In this document: positions 7,560 through 17,331 of the stretch, piece after piece
Layout of the letters: each line of letters begins with the position of its first letter
Position numbering within the stretch: position 1 is the stretch's first letter
Source: Acipenser ruthenus
Lineage: Eukaryota; Chordata; Actinopteri; Acipenseriformes; Acipenseridae
Assembly (NCBI RefSeq): GCF_902713425.1
Contig: NC_081198.1
Span: 21,311,188-21,375,187, forward strand
Reading direction: 5' to 3'
DNA length: 64,000 nt
Notes under the pieces: model-generated
What the model was told of the DNA's origin: nothing
Database searches by the model: none
The model's input: only the letters and a program-made list of their open reading frames with translations
Program-made: the position numbers and the translations under genes

Positions 7560-10500
7560 TTATTCCATCTTCACGTCCTGAAGTCCGGCGATCCTCCACT
7601 CCGCGCAGGCCTTGTCCTTCCCGAGGGTCCGGATGTCCAGAATTACAAAGTCCTTGATAAGAGTTTGTGCCCTTCTGGTCGTGGTGATAGTGTCTAGCTC
7701 CTGCTTGTGATAGACACAGACGTTACGGCCTTCCCACAGGATCTGCTTGACAACATTGATGACACGCCAAACGCACTTAGCTGTGCTGGTAGTGATTCCT
7801 CCCGCAGGCCCATAGAGCACAGTCTCAGCGGTCATCTTGGCCGTGTCAGCAAACCTGTTTAGGAAGACAGAGACAGAGAGCCAGACACTGCCAGCCACAT
7901 CACACTCCCAGAAGATATGGGCTGGTGTTTCTCTCTTGCGGCACTTTGCATAGGGGCATGTTTCTACTTGGGCTAGTCCCCTCCTGAACATGAACGCTCG
8001 AGTGGGGAGTGCACTGTGGACGGTGTTCCATGCTATATCCTTCTGGACATTACTGAGGCAGCTGTGAGACACATTCTCCCAGATTTTTTGGCTTTGGGTG
8101 AGGGAGAAAGTAGCTACTTTTTCAATTTCCTGGGAACCGGCAAGATATTTAGTTACAGCCTTGTATTCCCAGGAGGCCAATTTTGCTTTATCTAAGCCCA
8201 ATTTATATATAGTGTCCCTTAAGGTTCTATAATACAATGGGGGGTCCCAGGAGTATGGCACGGTGTTATCAATAGTGCAGAGGCCCAAGGCCCTGAGACA
8301 GGTGGCAAAATAGAAACGATTCATGTAACATACCTTCCTGTCCAGGGCCTGGATGTTCTTGATAGTTTGCGTGAGCCCCTGCACTCGGGTGAGCTGCACA
8401 ACGTCCGGGACCCCCTTACCTCCCTTCTTGTCGGCTTTACTCAGGGTGGCTCGTTTTACCCTCTCCATCTTGCTGCCCCAGATAAAGCGGTGGATAATGC
8501 GGTCCACCACTTTTTTGGTGGTCCTGTCTGGGGGAAAGATTTTTCCTACATAAGAGAGGATGGGGAACAGTATAGACTTGGTTATTAATACTCTACCCGT
8601 CATTGTTAAGGATCTTGTGCTCCATCCGCCAATCTTTTTACGGACCTGGTTAATGGCCGCCGTCCAGCTCTGGGCCCCCGAGCTATTGTTCTCGAAAATG
8701 AGGCCCAGAATCTTGATTTTGTCCTTTTTGACAGGGTACATGTCCGACAGTTCCCTATCTACCTGCCAATTTTTAGACACGTAGACTTCGCTCTTGGACT
8801 TATTAATCACTGCCCCGGTCGCCGTGCAGTACTTCTCAAGGATATTACTAATCCGAGATACCGACGATGTGTTGGTGCAAATGAGTGACACATCGTCCAT
8901 ATATGCTGTTGTTTTGACCTGGACCCCGTTGGATCCAGGCAGCTGGAAACCAGTTATATTGGTATCCCTACGAATTGCCTGCAGGAGGGGTTCAATGCAC
9001 ACGACATATAGCAGTGGGGATAGTGGGCAACCCTGTCTGACCCCTGACTGGATAGATATTTTACCAGTCAGGTGCCTGTTCACCAAGACTCGGGTACTAA
9101 TGTTTGTATAGATGGTTTTAACCCACTCCCTAAGTCCAGGAGCGAATTTCATCTGGTCCATCACTTTGTACATATATTCATGGCTTACCCTATCGAACGC
9201 CTTCTCCTGGTCAAGGTTGAACAGGCAGAGGGGATGGTTCCGTTCTCTAGAATAAGCCAGAATGTCCCTTGTTAACATTAAAATATCCGTGATGGACCTC
9301 CCTGGGACGCCACAAGCCTGGTCGGGGCCAATGACCAAAGGGAGGTGTACTTGTAGCCGGAGCATCAGAGCTTTGGCTAGTATCTTGTAATCCACGCAAA
9401 GGAGGCTGATTGGGCGCCAATTCCGTAGATCTTTAACTTCCCCTTTCTTATGAAGGAGAGTAATTACACTCTCCCGCATAGAAGGGCCCAACCGCTTCTC
9501 CCTGTAGACCGCTCTGTAGACCTCCGCTAAATGGACTTTTAGCATGTCCCAAAAAAGATGGTAATACTCACCCGGGATGCCATCTGGACCTGGCGTCTTA
9601 CCGGTGTTCATGGTCTTAACCGCCTGGGTGAGCTCCTCCAGCGTGAGTTCTGGGTCCTTCTCCTCCTCCTCGTCGTCCCGCACTGAGTCAGGCTCCAACT
9701 GGCTCAGGAACCACTCTATCAGGGTGTCATCTGTAGCTTTGATGTTATATAGGTCCCTATAGAAGTTCTCTACCACTTTTTTCACTCCCTCACTATCCTC
9801 TACTATCCTCCCCCTGCTGTCGAGCATGGAGGACATCAAGTGCCGCTTCTCCCTCGTTTTCTGGAAGAAGAAGCGAGTACACTTTTCGTCTTCCTCCATT
9901 TTTTGCACTTTTGCATTGTGCATGACCTTTCGTTGTTCCTCCCTACAAAGCACTGAAAGATCTAGCTTGGTCTGGGCTATCTCGTCGCTTACAGGGAACC
10001 CCCGAAGCTGAAGCAGGCTCAGATGCTGGAGGGCAGCATTCAGGTGTTTATATTTGGCCCTCCTTTCTTTTGCTTTCCTCTTGCCTGCTGCTATGAAATA
10101 ACCCTTAGTTCTGATTTTGACCATCTCCCACCACTCTATAGGGGAGTTGAATAGGTCACGCAAAGTGGTCCACTCAACAAGCCTGCTCTTATAGGCTGCA
10201 GCTATGGAGGGGTCATCGAGTAAGGAGGTGTTTAATTTCCAAACCCCTGACCCCATCTGGGAGGTCTGAGGGACCTGCAATGTTACCTGCAGGAGCCTAT
10301 GGTCAGAGAAGAAGACGGCCTGGGTGTCTACTGCCGTCTTTGTAAGGGAGCTGGTATGCAGGACGAGATCTATACGGGAGAAGGAGGTCCCAGATGAGCT
10401 CACCCAGGTAAAGGGAGGCACCAGGTCCTTACCTGCATCACACAGGGAGAAATCAGATATTACGGAGGACAAAACTCTACTAGAGCGGTCGTTGCGTGGC

Positions 10501-11003
10501 CTGCTCCGGTCTACGTCCCTCAGAGCACAATTGAAGTCACCTGACACGATGACGGGTACGTTCCCCAGCAGGAGTGGACGCAGCTGTGGAAAAAATTGAA
10601 CTCTTTCGTTTTGGTTAGTGGGTGCGTAGACATTGACCAGTCTGAGGGGAGTGTTGTTGTATGTCACATCCACGCTCAGAATTCTACCAGGTTCTACCTC
10701 CCTGCTGCTGCGGGAGGTAATAAATGGGTTTTTAAACAGGATACCTACTCCGTCGGCTCTGGCTATGTTGGAGCCCGACCAGAAGGAGTCCCCCAGGGTC
10801 CAACTCTCCTTCAGGTCCCTATAATCAGGGCTCGACGAAATACCACACTCCTGCAGAAAGATGAGATCTGCTTTCAAGTTAGCTAGATAGTTTAGTACAT
10901 CAAATCTTTTTTGTGTCTCCCTGATGCTCCTGACATTAACAGACACACATATCAGGGCCATCAGGGTAGCTAACAAGAAAAGGAGTCGCTGCGTCCACCC
11001 CAT
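7560..11003 (-). CDS. ORF2 of A2: endonuclease-reverse transcriptase, 1147 aa, intact
   Basis: This encodes the target-primed reverse transcription enzyme. The APE endonuclease occupies about residues 12-240, with QEC near 50, GDFNCA near 155, SRIDLVL near 209 and SDHR near 232. A linker rich in basic and acidic residues follows. The RT lies at about residues 465-760, with GPDGIPGEYY near 468, WRPISLL, DQEKAFDRV, RQGCPLSPLLY and AYMDD near 702. The C-terminal knuckle has the CX3C-H-C spacing of L1/Tx1 enzymes (CPYAKC to HIFWEC, about 1012-1033). The length is normal for the clade. The start codon lies 5 nt past the stop of the preceding ORF, which suggests reinitiation. Confidence 0.92.
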   Translation of the reverse strand: MGWTQRLLFLLATLMALICVSVNVRSIRETQKRFDVLNYLANLKADLIFLQECGISSSPDYRDLKESWTLGDSFWSGSNIARADGVGILFKNPFITSRSSREVEPGRILSVDVTYNNTPLRLVNVYAPTNQNERVQFFPQLRPLLLGNVPVIVSGDFNCALRDVDRSRPRNDRSSRVLSSVISDFSLCDAGKDLVPPFTWVSSSGTSFSRIDLVLHTSSLTKTAVDTQAVFFSDHRLLQVTLQVPQTSQMGSGVWKLNTSLLDDPSIAAAYKSRLVEWTTLRDLFNSPIEWWEMVKIRTKGYFIAAGKRKAKERRAKYKHLNAALQHLSLLQLRGFPVSDEIAQTKLDLSVLCREEQRKVMHNAKVQKMEEDEKCTRFFFQKTREKRHLMSSMLDSRGRIVEDSEGVKKVVENFYRDLYNIKATDDTLIEWFLSQLEPDSVRDDEEEEKDPELTLEELTQAVKTMNTGKTPGPDGIPGEYYHLFWDMLKVHLAEVYRAVYREKRLGPSMRESVITLLHKKGEVKDLRNWRPISLLCVDYKILAKALMLRLQVHLPLVIGPDQACGVPGRSITDILMLTRDILAYSRERNHPLCLFNLDQEKAFDRVSHEYMYKVMDQMKFAPGLREWVKTIYTNISTRVLVNRHLTGKISIQSGVRQGCPLSPLLYVVCIEPLLQAIRRDTNITGFQLPGSNGVQVKTTAYMDDVSLICTNTSSVSRISNILEKYCTATGAVINKSKSEVYVSKNWQVDRELSDMYPVKKDKIKILGLIFENNSSGAQSWTAAINQVRKKIGGWSTRSLTMTGRVLITKSILFPILSYVGKIFPPDRTTKKVVDRIIHRFIWGSKMERVKRATLSKADKKGGKGVPDVVQLTRVQGLTQTIKNIQALDRKVCYMNRFYFATCLRALGLCTIDNTVPYSWDPPLYYRTLRDTIYKLGLDKAKLASWEYKAVTKYLAGSQEIEKVATFSLTQSQKIWENVSHSCLSNVQKDIAWNTVHSALPTRAFMFRRGLAQVETCPYAKCRKRETPAHIFWECDVAGSVWLSVSVFLNRFADTAKMTAETVLYGPAGGITTSTAKCVWRVINVVKQILWEGRNVCVYHKQELDTITTTRRAQTLIKDFVILDIRTLGKDKACAEWRIAGLQDVKME

Positions 11004-11008
11004 AGCGA

Positions 11009-12064
11009 CTATGATTGGGAGGTCGGGACACTCTTCCTACTCTTAGCTCTACGCTTGCTTCGAGGGGGCTTGGGCTTATTTGCAACTCCCATCACCCCTG
11101 AGAAGGTACTCACTGCTGCCTCGTCCAAGAAGGCACCGTCTTTATATGCACAGTACGTGGAGTTGTTGGGGCTATTCAACTCCCCACAAGGTAAGTCTGG
11201 TGGAACTTGCTCAGGGCCCCTCGGAACGTGTGGGTCAGCTTTGTCCTGGGGGGGGGTTATGACAGACAGCATTCTTTGGCTGTTACCGTCTGTTGAATTG
11301 GAGCTGTTAGCAGACTTCTGGCTTACCGCGTCCAGGGGTATTCCCATGTCCTCCAGTGCTGTATCTAGGAGGACCTCTAGGGGGCCCCTGGTTTTGCCCA
11401 TACAAGGGAGGGGGTCAAGGATGCTTTGAAGGGAGGCCCTTCGCTTGAAGAGGGTCATTGCTACAGAGGTACTGCTGGTCAGGGAAGGTGTTGACCCCGA
11501 CCTCTCCCTCGGTGCATTAGTGAACACCTCTTCTGCGAGGTGTGCTAGGGTTTGTGCCAACGACTGGGAAGGCTGGCTGGGGATGCCCTGGCTGGCTGCT
11601 ACCTGCCCACTAGGCGGCAGTGTAGCCGTCCCACTCGCCTCCGTCTCTGCCTGCGAGGGCAAGACTGGGGACTTTGTGTGGACATTAGCTGGTTTTGGAT
11701 CTATGGGGGCCACCTGCAACTTGCTGTCTTTGATCTTGATCTTCTTTCTTTTCCCCCCCTCGTCTCTACCCTTTCTTTTCCCCACCCTCTGCTGGTTCTT
11801 CACTCCCTTCCCCTCCTTCTCACTCTCACTTTCACTGTCGCTTTTGCTTTCCTCCCCCACGGACTCAATCCTTATGGCGTCATAACGAGAGCCGAGGGGG
11901 AGTGCTGGCGCTGAGAGGGCCCTACTCAGGGGGGGGCCGCTGCTGGGTCCGGGCTCCCTCCCTGACTCGTGTTCTGCATCAGAGGAGCTACTGGAGGAGC
12001 TAGTGGAGTGGCTGTTGTACTCTCTCTCTGGGCTGGGGGAAGGGGTCCTCGTAAAACGGGACAT
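11009..12064 (-). CDS. Second ORF of A2, 351 codons, low-complexity
   Basis: It is nearly identical to the A1 version, with a few substitutions. It overlaps the ORF1 3' end by 139 nt in another frame and is followed by ORF2 after 5 nt. The protein is rich in Ser, Pro, Lys and acidic residues, with no recognised domain. A plus-strand run of nine G (around 11248-11256) codes part of it and varies in length in A4 (eight) and A7 (ten). Confidence 0.6.
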   Translation of the reverse strand: MSRFTRTPSPSPEREYNSHSTSSSSSSSDAEHESGREPGPSSGPPLSRALSAPALPLGSRYDAIRIESVGEESKSDSESESEKEGKGVKNQQRVGKRKGRDEGGKRKKIKIKDSKLQVAPIDPKPANVHTKSPVLPSQAETEASGTATLPPSGQVAASQGIPSQPSQSLAQTLAHLAEEVFTNAPRERSGSTPSLTSSTSVAMTLFKRRASLQSILDPLPCMGKTRGPLEVLLDTALEDMGIPLDAVSQKSANSSNSTDGNSQRMLSVITPPQDKADPHVPRGPEQVPPDLPCGELNSPNNSTYCAYKDGAFLDEAAVSTFSGVMGVANKPKPPRSKRRAKSRKSVPTSQS

Positions 12065-12954
12065 GTCTCGGGGGCGGGGGGGTGAGGGGGTGCTGGTGAT
12101 GATGGTGGTGCTGGAGTCTGGGTCTTGGATACTGTTGGTGGTGATGTGGACTGATCTTTGTTACTTGCTCCCTCTTCCTGCTCAGGCCTAGGCTTGTTCA
12201 TGTTTGCCTTGCTGGCTCTGGCCATGTTGGCATAGGAAGAGGGGCAGTCCTTAAACAGGTGCCCCTTCTTTCCACACAAATTGCACTGCCTCTCTTCTCT
12301 GCAGTGGCTGGTCTCGTGGGGGGCGCCGCAGTTCCTGCACTTGACTACAGTACACGCGGCCGTCAGGTGTCCTAATTCCCCACATTTCCTGCAGAGTTTT
12401 GGCATCCCATTATAGAATACCAGCCCTCTGTTGGGCCCTAACACTATGGAGTTTGGAATGTGGCGGACGCCTCCAATGCCCGATGGATCAACATTAAGGC
12501 GTACCAGCCACTTTCTGGCTCCTGTCCAAACCCCATCTTCATCTGTAATTTTCCTCCCTTCTGATGACACCCTCCCATAGCGGTTAAGCCATGTTGTAAT
12601 ATCATAGTCGCTAACAGCCTCATTGAAAAATTGGACAGTAACAACTTTCATTTCTCTGTCTGTCAGTGCATCCACACAAAATTCTTTGTATGGAGCGAGA
12701 TATTTATTCTCCCCCCAAAAGGACCACATTTCTTGTAACTTTTGGGGGTTCCTAAAACTGACCTCAAACACTTCCTTAAGCCCTGGCAATTTCACCAAAC
12801 AATTCAAGTCAGAAGGGGAAAAACCCATACCCCTCTGAAGAATGGTCCGGCTGAACTCCAGTCTCGTCAGTCCTGGTTCCGTTTCATCTTGCTTGTTTCT
12901 TGTGAAACGCACCGCATTGTGCCTCCTGGTTTCCTGGGTTGGCCGGAACGCCAT
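11926..12954 (-). CDS. ORF1 of A2: zinc-knuckle protein, 342 aa
   Basis: It has the same architecture as ORF1 of A1. It differs mainly in the first knuckle, CRKCGELGHLTAAC (Ala to Thr), a change shared with A3. All zinc ligands are kept. The Pro-rich C-terminus ends where the C-tracts of the overlap region begin. Confidence 0.8.
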   Translation of the reverse strand: MAFRPTQETRRHNAVRFTRNKQDETEPGLTRLEFSRTILQRGMGFSPSDLNCLVKLPGLKEVFEVSFRNPQKLQEMWSFWGENKYLAPYKEFCVDALTDREMKVVTVQFFNEAVSDYDITTWLNRYGRVSSEGRKITDEDGVWTGARKWLVRLNVDPSGIGGVRHIPNSIVLGPNRGLVFYNGMPKLCRKCGELGHLTAACTVVKCRNCGAPHETSHCREERQCNLCGKKGHLFKDCPSSYANMARASKANMNKPRPEQEEGASNKDQSTSPPTVSKTQTPAPPSSPAPPHPPAPETCPVLRGPLPPAQRESTTATPLAPPVAPLMQNTSQGGSPDPAAAPP

Positions 12955-13691
12955 CCTTCAGCTGGCTCCTCCGATTGGGGTGGGAGAAGCCTCTGGACGT
13001 CCGGGTTGTCTCTCTCTACGGAAAAGAGACAACGTAAGCAGCAAATCTGGGCAGTTGAAGGAACTATTACTTTAGTCCCTGAGGAGATGGTCGCCTCGCA
13101 AGAGGGACCCCCTCCCCAGGTGAACGGTGTCCTTCCCTGGCGGAGTAGGGGGCGCTGCTTGGCACCGAGACCACGTAGGAAGAATCGTGGCTGTGACGCC
13201 TCCTCGGGGTCCGGGGCCGCCCTCTGCTCCTCCCAGATGGCGCCCTCTGCTGGGCGCCTGCTGCTCTCTCGGTCTGGATCTCGATTACAATCAAGGGCTG
13301 GGGATGAGGTCGTCTAGGTCATCAAAGGGTCCTCAAAGGTCGTCTGGATGGTAGGTCCTCCTTCTCTCTAACTCCAGGAACGTCTGGAAAAGCCGGAACC
13401 GCCTGAAAAAGAAAAAAACTGGAACCGCCTGAAAAAGAAAAAACTGCTCTCAACAGTCAACAAAATCTTGAAAGACCCTCGGCCTGGATTGGGCAAGCCA
13501 AAACCAGACTGAGCATTAGTCTTCCAAAAAGTTGCCGAGCTGAAGAAAGCCAGTCAAAAATAAAAAAAATTCTGTTCCTCCTCACCCGAACAAACCTCTC
13601 ACAGACCCTCGGAGGGAGCAGGCAATGCCACTACCCTCTAAGCCTTAGTCTTAGAAAGATTTATTCGAACTGAAGAGAAGCCAGAGTATAT
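12955..13691 (-). promoter_or_regulatory. 5' UTR of A2
   Basis: The CTCF-like cores lie at 13239-13253 (minus, perfect consensus), 13142-13155 (plus, 12 of 14) and 13216-13230 (minus, 12 of 14). A 26-bp unit containing GGAACCGCCTGAAAAAG is repeated twice at 13395-13446. The outermost 20 bp read GAGAAGCCAGAGTATAT on the plus strand before the spacer starts. Confidence 0.45.
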
Positions 13692-14009
13692 GGCTGGCTA
13701 AGAAGGACCTGGCATAGGGACATGTTCCACCACACTTGTCTGGTTAGCTGCATGCTCCCAGGAAACAACCTGCTGCTGTCTACATCATCACCACATGTGA
13801 ATAAAAGAAAGAAAGACAGCAAGAAAGAAAGAGAGAAAGAAAGAGAGAAAGAGAGAAAGAAAGAGAGAAAGAAAGAAAGAGAGAAAGAAAAAAAAAAGAA
13901 GTAAAACGGCGGGAAAACTTGCATCAACACTGGCACTCTCCCTCCAGCAGGGGTAGACAAAATGCTCACAGGAGAGATCCAGATCTGACTTTGACCAACG
14001 TTAGAGAAA

Positions 14010-14198
14010 GGTGTGCACCGTTCCCGGAGGTACTGCAATACCGGGCCGATGCGTGGAGTGGACGGAGCAAGCCCCTGTTCCATCTCCCGATTCCAAAAAT
14101 CAATTTAATATATGGTCCCCTGATAGGGGACGTATCAGATATTAAACTGATAAGAACAGATACTACACTTGATCTTAGCCAAAAGGCCGAGAAGCGAT
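14010..14198 (-). ncRNA. RNU2: U2 small nuclear RNA gene
   Basis: This is a full-length 189-nt U2 with the majority sequence of the array. The GUAGUA element maps to 14161-14166 and the Sm site to 14093-14100. The 3' box is at 13984-13999. Upstream, the PSE candidate and the SPH/Staf-like element (14437-14455) are intact. Confidence 0.97.
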
Positions 14199-14798
14199 GG
14201 CGACTTGGCCCTTGCCCGGGGCCCCCCAGCCCGGACGGCACAGGGGGATTCAAAGGTGGGTGCAAAATTTCAAGCACAAGCAGACCCCAAAAAAACGGGC
14301 TGCTGCTTCCAGAGGGGAAATGTGCAATTTAAGCAGGAGAAAACAAAACAAAGCAAAAACACACACATAACACCAAAAACAAAACATAAACTGGCGGAGT
14401 GCGTCTTACAAATAGTCATGCCAAGCTGCTATGCTGTGCAAGGTGCCTTGGGTAACTACAACTGTGCCTCGCTGGCTGGCTGGCTTGCTAAGAAGGTCCT
14501 GGCATAGGGACATGTTCCACCACACTTGTCTGGTTAGCTGCATGCTCCCAGGAAACAACCTGCTGCTGTCTACATCATCACCACATGTGAATAAAAGAAA
14601 GAAAGACAGCAAGAAAGAAAGAGAGAAAGAAAGAGAGAAAGAGAGAAAGAAAGAGAGAAAGAAAGAAAGAGAGAAAGAAAAAAAAAGAAGTAAAACGGCG
14701 GGAAAACTTGCATCAACACTGGCACTCTCCCTCCAGCAGGGGTAGACAAAATGCTCACAGGAGAGATCCAGATCTGACTTTGACCAACGTTAGAGAAA

Positions 14799-14949
14799 GG
14801 TGTGCACCGTTCCCGGAGGTACTGCAATACCGGGTCGATGCGTGGAGTGGACGGAGCAAGCCCCTGTTCCATCTCCCGATTCCAAAAATCAATTTAATAT
14901 ATGGTCCCCTGATAGGGGACGTATCAGATATTAAACTGATAAGAACAGA
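14799..14949 (-). pseudogene. U2 3' fragment (nt 39-189) at the 3' junction of element B
   Basis: These 151 nt of U2 are cut exactly after nt 38, next to the poly(A) tail of element B (poly-T on the plus strand). They carry the private change CCGGGTCGATG (plus strand), shared only with the fragment beside element D. Confidence 0.95.
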
Positions 14950-16513
14950 TTTTTTTTTTTTTATTAAATCTTATCAAACAAAAACAATATTTCAATACAA
15001 AAATCAACACAAAATTATTACACTTAAAGAAAGACAACACAAAAACGTATACATTTTTCTTCTACATCAAAAACCACATTTACAATTAACATATATGCAT
15101 ATTATTCAACACAAAAATCAACAAATTCAAAAACAGTCATCATTTCAACCATTCACCAAAATCAAAATTATTCACACTCACATCCTCACTCACACTTTTA
15201 TCCATTTTCCTTTCTTTTCCTTTTTCACAGTGTTTTCAAAACCACATTTACAAAACAAATTTCCATATATGCAAATCATTTCCTCTAACTTTTAAGTCAT
15301 TTACTTTTTCCACAAAAAAACAAAAAAACTATTACATAAAATAATAAGCAAAAAGAAAACCAGACATTTATCACTTTTTATCCGTCTTTTTCCCACTAGT
15401 CTCTTTTCGCTTTTCATCCTCTTCCATTCGATCAGCCCAGTCTTTCTTTTGTTCCTTCCCAGACTCTATAACAGGCTCCCTCACTCCCGCTTCTTCTGCT
15501 GTCCTTTTCTCCGCAGGCTGTCTCTGCTGCTTCCCCTTCACAGACTCGCTCACCTTCCCGGATTCAGCCGATGGCACTGTAACTAGTTTCTCCGCAGTCA
15601 TCTTCTTTCCACCTTTATCCTCTGCACCTTTCTTTCCAGACACCTCCATACTTTCCGCTCCGTCCACTCCATCACTGCTGTCCTCCTCATCACCACTGTC
15701 CTCCTCACCGCTCCCCGCACCAGCAGCCCCAGCATAGCTTTTGGCCCTGTGTGGACACTTATAAAACAAATGATTAACACTCCCACACAAATTACACTTT
15801 CTCTTTTCTTTGCAGTCTTTCGTGTTATGCCCCTTTTTATTACAGTTCCTGCAGAACAAGTCCTTACACTCTTCAGCCTTGTGTCCCATTTCATTACATT
15901 TCCTGCAGACTTCAGGCTGTCCAAAATAAAACAAAAATCCTCTATTCGATCCAATCGAAAAGGAGGAAGGCGGATGCCTCACCCCCTCATACCCCTTTTC
16001 ACTAGGGCGGAACCTCGTCCACACCCTCCAAGTGCCATTCCACATCTCGAACTCATCCAAACATTTCTCTGGCGGCCTAACCACATTAACATATTGTCCC
16101 AAAAAAGTAGACACATCCTCCGCAGGCACAAACGGGTTGTACATATGCACATTCACCACTCTTACTTCTTGTCTAAAAAGCGCTTCCAAAACAAAAAAAC
16201 ACAAAGGCCTCTTCTCTTCATTGTTCTTCATGCATTTCCAAACACATCTACAATACTCTTCTGATTTAAAAGTCAAATCAAAAATTCCTCTTGCCTGGAA
16301 ATCCTGGAGACAGAACACTTCATCGAAATCCACCTTCATCCTGTTCAGCACTTGGTTAACAAAATCGTTCCTCGTCATTGCAGGGGTTCCTTCTTTCTTC
16401 AATAAACGAATCGTGTTCCTCAGACGAGGTCCTGGGGGCTTTACTGCAGTCTCCGCCATGCCTTCGCCTTCTCTTCCCCTTGAAAATCAAAGCTGCGGGC
16501 AGGCCACATACAA
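14950..16513 (-). mobile_element. Element B: poly(A)-tailed ORF1-only LINE-like element
   Basis: This is a 1.56-kb insertion in the U2 sense, at U2 nt 38/39. It has a 13-nt poly(A) tail preceded by ATTTAATAAA, about 410 bp of AT-rich 3' sequence, one ORF (15371-16459) and a 5' leader of about 54 bp. No endonuclease or RT coding is present. Its 5' leader resembles that of element C (TATGTGGCCTGCCCGCAG versus TATGTGGCTTGACCGCAG), and both share the 3' terminal motif. This suggests a relative of C that has lost ORF2 and moves with enzyme from an autonomous partner. Confidence 0.8.
15371..16459 (-). CDS. ORF1-type zinc-knuckle protein of element B, 362 aa
   Basis: The protein starts MAETAVKPPGPRLRNTIRLL. 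Residues about 60-180 hold the conserved ORF1 domain (VRVVNVHMYNPFVPAEDV, then IGSNRGFLFYFGQPE). Three regular CCHC knuckles follow: CRKCNEMGHKAEEC (about 184-197), CRNCNKKGHNTKDC (about 203-216) and CNLCGSVNHLFYKC (about 222-235). The tail is charged, acidic then Lys/Glu-rich. The frame is intact although the element has no ORF2, which suggests the protein is or was recently useful. It could bind its own RNA and recruit a partner RT. Confidence 0.82.
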   Translation of the reverse strand: MAETAVKPPGPRLRNTIRLLKKEGTPAMTRNDFVNQVLNRMKVDFDEVFCLQDFQARGIFDLTFKSEEYCRCVWKCMKNNEEKRPLCFFVLEALFRQEVRVVNVHMYNPFVPAEDVSTFLGQYVNVVRPPEKCLDEFEMWNGTWRVWTRFRPSEKGYEGVRHPPSSFSIGSNRGFLFYFGQPEVCRKCNEMGHKAEECKDLFCRNCNKKGHNTKDCKEKRKCNLCGSVNHLFYKCPHRAKSYAGAAGAGSGEEDSGDEEDSSDGVDGAESMEVSGKKGAEDKGGKKMTAEKLVTVPSAESGKVSESVKGKQQRQPAEKRTAEEAGVREPVIESGKEQKKDWADRMEEDEKRKETSGKKTDKK

Positions 16514-16542
16514 TGATCTGAGCCAAGAGGCCGAGAAGCGAT
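16514..16542 (-). pseudogene. Variant U2 5' fragment at the 5' end of element B
   Basis: These 29 nt match the U2 5' end but read GGCCTCTTGGCTCAGATCA instead of GGCCTTTTGGCTAAGATCA. A normal U2 promoter region lies upstream. This may be an element-borne U2 leader rather than ordinary flank, since D has nearly the same changes. Confidence 0.75.
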
Positions 16543-17142
16543 GGCGACTTGGCCCTTGCCCGGGGCCCCCCAGCCCGGACGGCACAGGGGGATTCAAAGG
16601 TGGGTGCAAAATTTCAAGCACAAGCAGACCCCAAAAAAACGGGCTGCTGCTTCCAGAGGGGAAATGTGCAATTTAAGCAGGAGAAAACAAAACAAAGCAA
16701 AAACACACACATAACACCAAAAACAAAACATAAACTGGCGGAGTGCGTCTTACAAATAGTCATGCCAAGCTGCTATGCTGTGCAAGGTGCCTTGGGTAAC
16801 TACAACTGTGCCTCGCTGGCTGGCTGGCTTGCTAAGAAGGTCCTGGCATAGGGACATGTTCCACCACACTTGTCTGGTTAGCTGCATGCTCCCAGGAAAC
16901 AACCTGCTGCTGTCTACATCATCACCACATGTGAATAAAAGAAAGAAAGACAGCAAGAAAGAAAGAGAGAAAGAAAGAGAGAAAGAGAGAAAGAAAGAGA
17001 GAAAGAAAGAAAGAGAGAAAGAAAAAAAAAGAAGTAAAACGGCGGGAAAACTTGCATCAACACTGGCACTCTCCCTCCAGCAGGGGTAGACAAAATGCAC
17101 ACAGGAGAGATCCAGATCTGACTTTGACCAACGTTAGAGAAA

Positions 17143-17331
17143 GGTGTGCACCGTTCCCGGAGGTACTGCAATACCAGGCCGATGCGTGGAGTGGACGGAG
17201 CAAGCCCCTGTTCCATCTCCCTATTCCAAAAATCAATTTAATATATGGTCCCCTGATAGGGGACGTATCAGATATTAAACTGATAAGAACAGATACTACA
17301 CTTGATCTTAGCCAAAAGGCCGAGAAGCGAT
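17143..17331 (-). ncRNA. RNU2: U2 small nuclear RNA gene, variant
   Basis: This is full length, with two substitutions against the array majority: plus-strand TACCAGGCCG (majority TACCGGGCCG) and CTCCCTATTCC (majority CTCCCGATTCC). Both lie in the 3' half, outside the branch-point and Sm elements. The promoter region and 3' box are intact. Confidence 0.95.

Larger units (their letters stand above)
6909..13691 (-). mobile_element. Family A LINE copy A2, full length with all ORFs open
   Basis: At about 6.78 kb this is the reference copy. From right to left it holds a 5' UTR (12955-13691), ORF1 (11926-12954), an overlapping ORF (11009-12064), ORF2 (7560-11003) and a 3' UTR (6909-7559). The terminal RNA sequence reads CTCAATAAAAGAGTA with no poly(A) tail and joins U2 at nt 54. 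The 5' end joins U2 spacer at 13692. No frame break is seen, so it is the best candidate in the window for a recently active or still active copy. Activity cannot be judged from sequence alone. Confidence 0.92.
13692..14949 (-). repeat. U2 tandem block 2
   Basis: This block holds spacer, a (GAAA)n tract (13807-13901), an intact U2 gene, its upstream region, a second tract (14597-14690) and the 3' part of a U2 gene interrupted by element B. The spacer at the left edge carries the variant GGCTGGCTAAGAAGGACC, which is linked to full-length family A 5' ends. Confidence 0.9.
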
